A stretch of DNA of 10,234 nt. Origin: Desulfonatronospira sp. GTDB lineage: Bacteria > Desulfobacterota > Desulfovibrionia > Desulfovibrionales > Desulfonatronovibrionaceae. The position numbers and the translations under genes are program-made. Below, piece by piece: positions 6,271 through 10,234 of the stretch. The notes under the pieces were generated by a model. It searched no databases. It was not told the DNA's origin and saw only the letters and a list, made by a program, of their open reading frames with translations. Each line of letters starts with the position of its first letter. The stretch's first letter is position 1. The stretch is from assembly GCA_003554505.1 (NCBI GenBank), contig PWGS01000066.1, positions 1-10,234 on the forward strand, given 5' to 3'.

Positions 6271-7536
6271 TTGCGAGCCATTCTTTTGTTATTTCTGATC
6301 CTGGCGTGGTCCCTGCCGGCCATGGCCTGGGAACCTCTGATAACGGGCAATTCCAGGGCGCCGGAACATTTATTCGTTGTGGATAAAAAAAACCAGGCCT
6401 TTTTCGTTTTTTCCAATAAAAGTCCCTTGCGTAAAGAGTATCAATGGCAGGTCACTACCGGGGAGGCCCTGGGCGACAAGGAAGTGGAAGGGGATCTAAA
6501 GACACCTGAAGGCATATATTTCATTGAACGTCAAATAGATACCAGATATCTGGACCGCGATTTATACGGGGAGATGGGGCTGACCCTGAATTATCCCAAC
6601 CCGGTGGACAGAGCCGAGGGAAAGACCGGATTCGGCATCTGGCTCCACGGCCGCGGCAAGGAGGTTGTCCCCTTTGACACAGAGGGGTGCGTGGCCATGG
6701 ATATGAAGTATATGCTCAAGCTGGAGGATATGATCGAACTTCAGAACACGCCGGTGGTTATAACTTCTACCATGAGCTGGGAAGAAGGCGAGGTTGAACT
6801 GGAAAAGTCCCGGAAAATTGCGGAGCTGAGCATGCAATGGGCAGAGGCCTGGGGCGACGGAGCCGGAGAGTACTTTGACTTTTATTTTCCTGACAGGTTT
6901 GCCAGAAGCAGCGGAAAAAGTTTTTCCAGCTTCAAAAATCACAAACAGGGACTTTTCAATACCTACGACTGGATGGATGTATATTTAGAGCAGCCCAGGG
7001 TTCTGGCCGGGCCGGACTACTGGGTCAGCTATTTCGGGCAGGTATTCAATTCCCCGGGTTTTTTCTCCAGAGGCGTCAAACGTCTGTACTGGCAGAAAGA
7101 CGAAGCAGGAGATTTTAAGATTGTCGGGGAAGAGTTCAGAAATCACCATAAGTCAGACCTGAAAGAAAGCTATATCCAGGACAGGGGGCAAAGGCTTGAG
7201 CAGGTGGTTGAAAAATGGCGTCAGGCCTGGCTTGATGCAGATATCGACAAGTACGCCTCATTTTATCACCCGCATGCTGTACAGGGGGAAGTAAGCGGAT
7301 TGGATAATATCCTGGAAGAAAAGCGCGCGCTTTGGGGAAGGGGCTGCGAGCCGGAGGAAATTAAGATATCCGGGGTGGAGACCGACGTTGGCCGCAATAA
7401 ATTTGAGGTTCGTTTCAAGCAGGAATACACAAGCCGGTCCGGATACAGCGAAAAAGGGACAACCACCCTTCATTTTGTCCCCGGTTCCGGGGGTAAGTGG
7501 CTTATTCTGCGCGAAAACCGGAAAGAGACCAGGTAG
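6271..7536 (+). CDS. Periplasmic L,D-transpeptidase/L,D-carboxypeptidase, Csd6/Pgp2-like
   Basis: YkuD-fold enzyme acting on peptidoglycan stem peptides, 421 residues. Residues 1-19 are a signal peptide (PAMA cleavage site). The catalytic domain spans about 30-167: HLFVVDKKNQAFFVF opens it, TPEGIYFI is the conserved turn, and WLHGRGK (H126) with DTEGCVAM (G139, C140) is the catalytic His/Gly/Cys set. Two NTF2-like segments follow (about 175-295, with MQWAEAWGDGAGEYFDFY; about 305-415, with VEKWRQAWLDADIDKYASFY). YkuD plus NTF2 is the design of Helicobacter Csd6 and Campylobacter Pgp2, which trim tetrapeptides to tripeptides and set cell curvature; a cross-linking transpeptidase is the alternative. 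Start: TTG at 6271 with GAGG 5 bases upstream, because it begins exactly at the signal peptide; the in-frame ATG at 6214 would overlap the lipoprotein gene by 50 bases and add a non-signal prefix. The second NTF2-like unit is unusual. Confidence 0.85.
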   Translation: MRAILLLFLILAWSLPAMAWEPLITGNSRAPEHLFVVDKKNQAFFVFSNKSPLRKEYQWQVTTGEALGDKEVEGDLKTPEGIYFIERQIDTRYLDRDLYGEMGLTLNYPNPVDRAEGKTGFGIWLHGRGKEVVPFDTEGCVAMDMKYMLKLEDMIELQNTPVVITSTMSWEEGEVELEKSRKIAELSMQWAEAWGDGAGEYFDFYFPDRFARSSGKSFSSFKNHKQGLFNTYDWMDVYLEQPRVLAGPDYWVSYFGQVFNSPGFFSRGVKRLYWQKDEAGDFKIVGEEFRNHHKSDLKESYIQDRGQRLEQVVEKWRQAWLDADIDKYASFYHPHAVQGEVSGLDNILEEKRALWGRGCEPEEIKISGVETDVGRNKFEVRFKQEYTSRSGYSEKGTTTLHFVPGSGGKWLILRENRKETR

Positions 7537-7539
7537 TCA

Positions 7540-8232
7540 ATGAGCAAGACATACAGCGTCATCCTTATGCGCGATGATGCCTCAACCAAAAAATTCCGGA
7601 TACGTCCTTTGTGGATCAAGTTTTTTCTGGATTTGTTCATTATTACCGGAATTGCTGCCGTGTCCGCAGGCTATTTTGCCGTTATTTTTTATCAGGAGAA
7701 TAAAAAGGTCAGAGCGGATCTGGCAGTTGCAGCCAAAGACCTGGAACAAACCGCTGAGCAGCTGGAGAAAAATAAAAATATCCAGCAAATTTTCGAGACC
7801 TACGAGTCTGAAGACCTGCACTCATTCCTGGCAGTTAATGATGCCAGGCGAAACCATGCTCCAGCCGTGGATCTTAGGGAAGTTTTCGAATACGAAGACA
7901 GGGGCATTGTCGGGGTGGACAATGTCCAGGCCGGTTTTAACCGTGACAGAATGCGTGTGTGCCTTGATGTCAACAGCATGGTTGATGGAGAAACCATAAG
8001 CGGCCGCATATTTCTGCATCTCGTGAGCAGGGATGGTCACCAGGTGGACCTTGAACTGGACCATGACGAACTTGATTATGCTATATCAAGGTTCAAAAGT
8101 GTGGACGTGACCTTTGAACTGCCTGGTGGTCTAAGCCCGGAGGATATTTTCGCCCTGAGGGTCAAGGCCCGTGACGATGACGGACGCCTTCTTTACAGTG
8201 AAACTTACCCCCTTTCCCGCATCCTGGTGTAG
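7540..8232 (+). CDS. Single-pass inner-membrane protein with coiled coil and periplasmic domain
   Basis: Product of 230 residues, no named family recognised with certainty. Residues 1-26 (SVILMRDDASTKKFRIRP) are short and basic, followed by one membrane segment (about 27-51), a charged helical stretch likely to form a coiled coil (about 52-90), and a beta-rich domain (about 125-230) expected in the periplasm. The N-terminal pattern resembles the anchor of membrane-bound M23/LytM peptidases, but the HxxxD and HxH zinc motifs of that family are absent, so it would be a non-catalytic relative at most. Its ATG lies 3 bases after the transpeptidase stop with only a weak ribosome site (AGG at 7531-7533), which points to coupling. 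It closes the five-gene unit; its last 71 bases overlap the convergent pseudouridine synthase gene, and no terminator is seen. Confidence 0.8.
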   Translation: MSKTYSVILMRDDASTKKFRIRPLWIKFFLDLFIITGIAAVSAGYFAVIFYQENKKVRADLAVAAKDLEQTAEQLEKNKNIQQIFETYESEDLHSFLAVNDARRNHAPAVDLREVFEYEDRGIVGVDNVQAGFNRDRMRVCLDVNSMVDGETISGRIFLHLVSRDGHQVDLELDHDELDYAISRFKSVDVTFELPGGLSPEDIFALRVKARDDDGRLLYSETYPLSRILV

Positions 8233-9118
8233 AAATCCTTGATTCGAGTTCCGCCGGCGGTGCAAAATCTCCATTCCAGTCAGGGGGCAGGCGGAATACA
8301 TGCCCCGGCCAGGCCAGCATGTAAGCATGCAGGTACATTTTTGCATATCCCCCGTCTTTACCATACCTGCTGTCGCCTATCACTGGATGGCCGCAAAGAG
8401 ACAGCTGGGCTCTTATCTGGTGGGTGCGGCCGGTGATAATGCGGACTTCCACCAGGGTTTTGTCCCGTCTGGATGCAATGGACCTGACCCGGGAGAGAGC
8501 AGGCTTTCCTTCGGGGGAAGGGTGAACTTTTTCGTGGGACTTTATCAGCCTGTGCTCCAGCTTTACCCACCTCGAGGGCCACGTTCCATGAACCCATGCC
8601 AGGTAAGTCTTTTCTATCCGTTTTTTTTTCCAGATAATCTGCATGTCCTTGAGCCAGGTGTAGCTCTTGGCTGCCAGAAGAAGGCCGGAGGTTTCCTTGT
8701 CCAGTCTGTGTACCAGAGCGGGGGAAAAGTCTGCCTCGGCATAGTGCTTGCGCAGGCGAAGGACCATGTTGTCCCTGCGGGCCGAGGTTCCGGAGTGCAC
8801 CGGCACTCCGGCGGGCTTGTGCAGGACAGTGAAGTCCCGGCTTTCAAAAACTATTTTCAGGTCTCCGGCCCTTTGGGGGTCATCCCCGGTCTCCGGGAAA
8901 TGCGGAGGGATACGCACTGTATCTCCGGCATAGACCCGGTCGTAGGGTTTTTTTCTTTTGCTGTTGACCCGGACTTGTCCTGTCCGGATAAGGCGCATGA
9001 GCCCTGATCCGGGAAATTCCCTGCCCAGCCGTCTTTTTAGATAGGAAAAAAGCTTCTGCCCGGACTCGGTGGAGGAAACCAGGCACTGCTGCGCTGTCTG
9101 CTTCTGCATATCTTGCAT
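8162..9118 (-). CDS. RluA-family pseudouridine synthase
   Basis: Converts specific uridines in RNA, most likely 23S rRNA (RluC/RluD type), to pseudouridine. The product is 318 residues, normal for the family. Residues about 18-75 form an S4 RNA-binding domain (SGQKLFSYLKRRLG, LIRTGQVRVN). The catalytic domain (about 88-285) contains VLHKPAGVPVH, the signature HRLDKETSGLLL with catalytic D140, and GRTHQIRAQLSLCGHPVIGDSRYG (broken here only by family variation). The C-terminal 30 or so residues, rich in Gly/Lys/His, fall outside the domain and are encoded in the overlap with the membrane-protein gene. Start at ATG 9118 or the ATG at 9109; neither has a clear ribosome site. Which rRNA position it modifies cannot be told. 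The target could also be tRNA (RluA type). Confidence 0.92.
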   Translation of the reverse strand: MQDMQKQTAQQCLVSSTESGQKLFSYLKRRLGREFPGSGLMRLIRTGQVRVNSKRKKPYDRVYAGDTVRIPPHFPETGDDPQRAGDLKIVFESRDFTVLHKPAGVPVHSGTSARRDNMVLRLRKHYAEADFSPALVHRLDKETSGLLLAAKSYTWLKDMQIIWKKKRIEKTYLAWVHGTWPSRWVKLEHRLIKSHEKVHPSPEGKPALSRVRSIASRRDKTLVEVRIITGRTHQIRAQLSLCGHPVIGDSRYGKDGGYAKMYLHAYMLAWPGHVFRLPPDWNGDFAPPAELESRISTPGCGKGGKFHCKEGVRHRHGP

Positions 9119-9167
9119 GTAACTACAATTTCAGTTCAGTCATTTTATGAGTACAGCACGGTCTACT

Positions 9168-9200
9168 CCCCTCCTTGGTTAAGGAGGGGCCGGGGGTGGT
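9168..9200. repeat. REP/MITE-like palindromic unit (CCCCTCCTT hairpin)
   Basis: CCCCTCCTT (9168-9176) and AAGGAGGGG (9181-9189) form a perfect 9-bp stem with a GGTT loop, followed by CCGGGGGTGGTT. From memory, very similar hairpins with a trailing GGGGTGGTT are scattered in intergenic DNA of many bacterial genomes as short interspersed repeats. There is no T-run, so it is not a normal terminator. It lies 50 bases upstream of the pseudouridine synthase start. Confidence 0.6.
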
Positions 9201-9254
9201 TCGTTCTAAATGATCACTTCCTTATTATCCAGTTATTCGCATGTTCGGCTGTGC

Positions 9255-9318
9255 CCAGCACACACTTAAGTGGATATTTTCGGCAAAATCATTTACCGGC
9301 ATCTTAAGTGAGTGCTGG
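9255..9318. repeat. 64-base inverted-repeat element
   Basis: CCAGCACACACTTAAG (9255-9270) pairs with CTTAAGTGAGTGCTGG (9303-9318) at 15 of 16 positions, with a 32-base loop. The loop holds its own hairpin, ATTTT-CGGC-AAAAT (9276-9289). No T-run or coding potential. It is either a tiny miniature inverted-repeat element or a processed RNA structure between two minus-strand genes. Confidence 0.5.
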
Positions 9319-9338
9319 ATTTCAGGTCGCCGGGGTGA

Positions 9339-9361
9339 GAAGCTTTTAAGGATTCAGCTTC
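9339..9361 (-). terminator. Weak hairpin directly after the VCBS-repeat gene
   Basis: GAAGCT (9339-9344) and AGCTTC (9356-9361) pair with an 11-base loop, starting 1 base after the stop codon of the minus-strand gene. No T-run follows on the minus strand, so termination is doubtful. Confidence 0.25.
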
Positions 9362-9362
9362 C

Positions 9363-10234
9363 TTACTGGTTCATCTTGTAGGCCAGGACTATGGTTCTTT
9401 GCTGCTGCATTCCGGTTATGCCCGGATGTGTATTTACACAGACCACAAGTTCTTTATTGCCGTCGCCGTCCATATCGTAGAGACCGAAGTCCTGGATGCT
9501 GGCCTTGATGCGCCGGGTGTTCCAGTGCACGTTGAGGCCCACATCGTCCCAGAACAGGGCGTGTATCTCGCCTTCGGGGAAATTGCGGTAGCGCTGGAAA
9601 ACGCTGGCCAGGCGGCCGGAGAAGTGCTTGTGGGCCAGCAGCTGATACTCATCCTGCCCCTCCAGCCTGGTACTGACGAGCCTTGTGGGGATATAGTAGT
9701 AGCTTACCTCTCTTTCGCTGGGGGAGGTCTGTCCCATGCCGGGCATGGTGTCGTCTATCTCTATTCCCAGCCCTGAGCCTGAGTATCCTCCACTGGTGGT
9801 ATACCGGCGGCGGCCGTCCGAGGAGGACACTTCCAAACGGTCATTTTCGGCTACCACCACCAGGTGATCGTCATCTCTGGGAAGAAAGGCGAAGTTGAAT
9901 ATATTGGCCCTGTCCGGCAGGGATATTCCCGGGCCCAGTTCAGGTCCCTCGCTGGTGACCATGACCTCCTGGACGGCTCCCGGCCTGAACAGCCTTGAAC
10001 CGCTGGCTATTCGCTGTCCCACCAGGGCCTGCTCATAGTTTGGAGGGATTCTGGCCACGTTCATGAAAAAGGAAATCCTGCGATGCAGTTCCTGGAACTC
10101 ATTGTCTTCAAAACCCAGGATATATGACCGGGCCCGCTTGTCCTGCACTGCTGAGACGATGATTTCTTTTTTTCCGTCGCGATTGGTGTCCAGGACATTG
10201 ATGTTCAGATTCTGATACGTCCCGGGAGCCTCAT
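9363..10234 (-). CDS. FG-GAP/VCBS-repeat protein, partial (5' end outside the window)
   Basis: The frame is open to the right edge, giving about 289 residues of C-terminal sequence; the true start lies beyond 10234, and the GTG at 10148 is internal. Two repeat blocks of beta-propeller type are visible: VLDTNRDGKKEIIVSAV near the left end of the fragment and LYDMDGDGNKELVVCVN near the C-terminus. Each has a DxNxDGxxE or DxDGDGxxE loop that typically binds calcium. Between them is a beta-rich region with LPRDDDHLVVVAENDRLEVSSS and a Gly/Ser-rich stretch (YTTSGGYSGSGLG) that resembles another blade. Such proteins are usually exported or surface-exposed; the signal peptide would be in the missing part. 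The partner or ligand is unknown. The gene lies 244 bases upstream of the pseudouridine synthase on the same strand, with palindromic repeats between, so joint transcription is uncertain. Confidence 0.8.
   Translation of the reverse strand, partial: EAPGTYQNLNINVLDTNRDGKKEIIVSAVQDKRARSYILGFEDNEFQELHRRISFFMNVARIPPNYEQALVGQRIASGSRLFRPGAVQEVMVTSEGPELGPGISLPDRANIFNFAFLPRDDDHLVVVAENDRLEVSSSDGRRRYTTSGGYSGSGLGIEIDDTMPGMGQTSPSEREVSYYYIPTRLVSTRLEGQDEYQLLAHKHFSGRLASVFQRYRNFPEGEIHALFWDDVGLNVHWNTRRIKASIQDFGLYDMDGDGNKELVVCVNTHPGITGMQQQRTIVLAYKMNQ

Noticed and set aside
8300..9007. 235-residue plus-strand reading frame
   Set aside because: It is entirely antisense to the well-supported pseudouridine synthase and shows no domain of its own.
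10146..10148. GTG as start of the VCBS-repeat protein
   Set aside because: The frame continues upstream to the window edge and encodes an intact calcium-binding repeat, so the GTG is internal.

Overview
The window looks like chromosomal DNA from a Gram-negative, probably anaerobic bacterium of the Desulfobacterota, most likely near the Desulfovibrionales. That placement is inferred from gene content: a FadL-type outer-membrane porin, a DUF362 double [4Fe-4S] protein, an FmdB zinc ribbon, a Csd6-like L,D-transpeptidase and lipoproteins. No rRNA, tRNA, CRISPR array, transposase or phage gene is visible. The DNA is moderately GC-rich and codon use looks even across the genes.

Layout from left to right. 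(1) Bases 1-203 hold small hairpins and the leader of a FadL-family gene (204-1463, +). (2) A 334-base gene-free gap (1464-1797) carries a hexanucleotide-repeat inverted-repeat element bracketed by a 10-base direct repeat; the right copy of that repeat lies inside a strong rho-independent terminator. (3) A DUF362/ferredoxin-type protein follows (1798-2901, +). (4) A 38-residue, extremely basic miniprotein (3053-3169, +) and an FmdB-family zinc-ribbon protein (3389-3694, +) follow, closed by a near-perfect bidirectional terminator. (5) A tightly packed five-gene unit (3814-8232, +) comes next: purB, pyrE, a lipoprotein, a periplasmic YkuD/NTF2 protein resembling the cell-shape carboxypeptidases Csd6/Pgp2, and a single-pass membrane protein with a coiled coil. 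Junctions are a 1-base overlap, 0, 7 and 3 bases, so co-transcription is very likely. (6) On the minus strand, an RluA-family pseudouridine synthase (8162-9118) overlaps the end of that unit tail to tail by 71 bases. (7) A gene-free gap (9119-9362) contains two palindromic repeat elements. (8) The 3' part of an FG-GAP/VCBS-repeat protein (minus strand) runs off the right edge.

How the genes fit together: purB (purine) and pyrE (pyrimidine) supply nucleotide synthesis. The three genes behind them are all envelope proteins and may form a peptidoglycan-trimming or cell-shape group. I do not see a clearly new defence or mobile system. The most unusual items are the hexamer-repeat element that may have split the fadL terminator, the conserved-looking basic miniprotein, and the shape-like module fused to a nucleotide operon.
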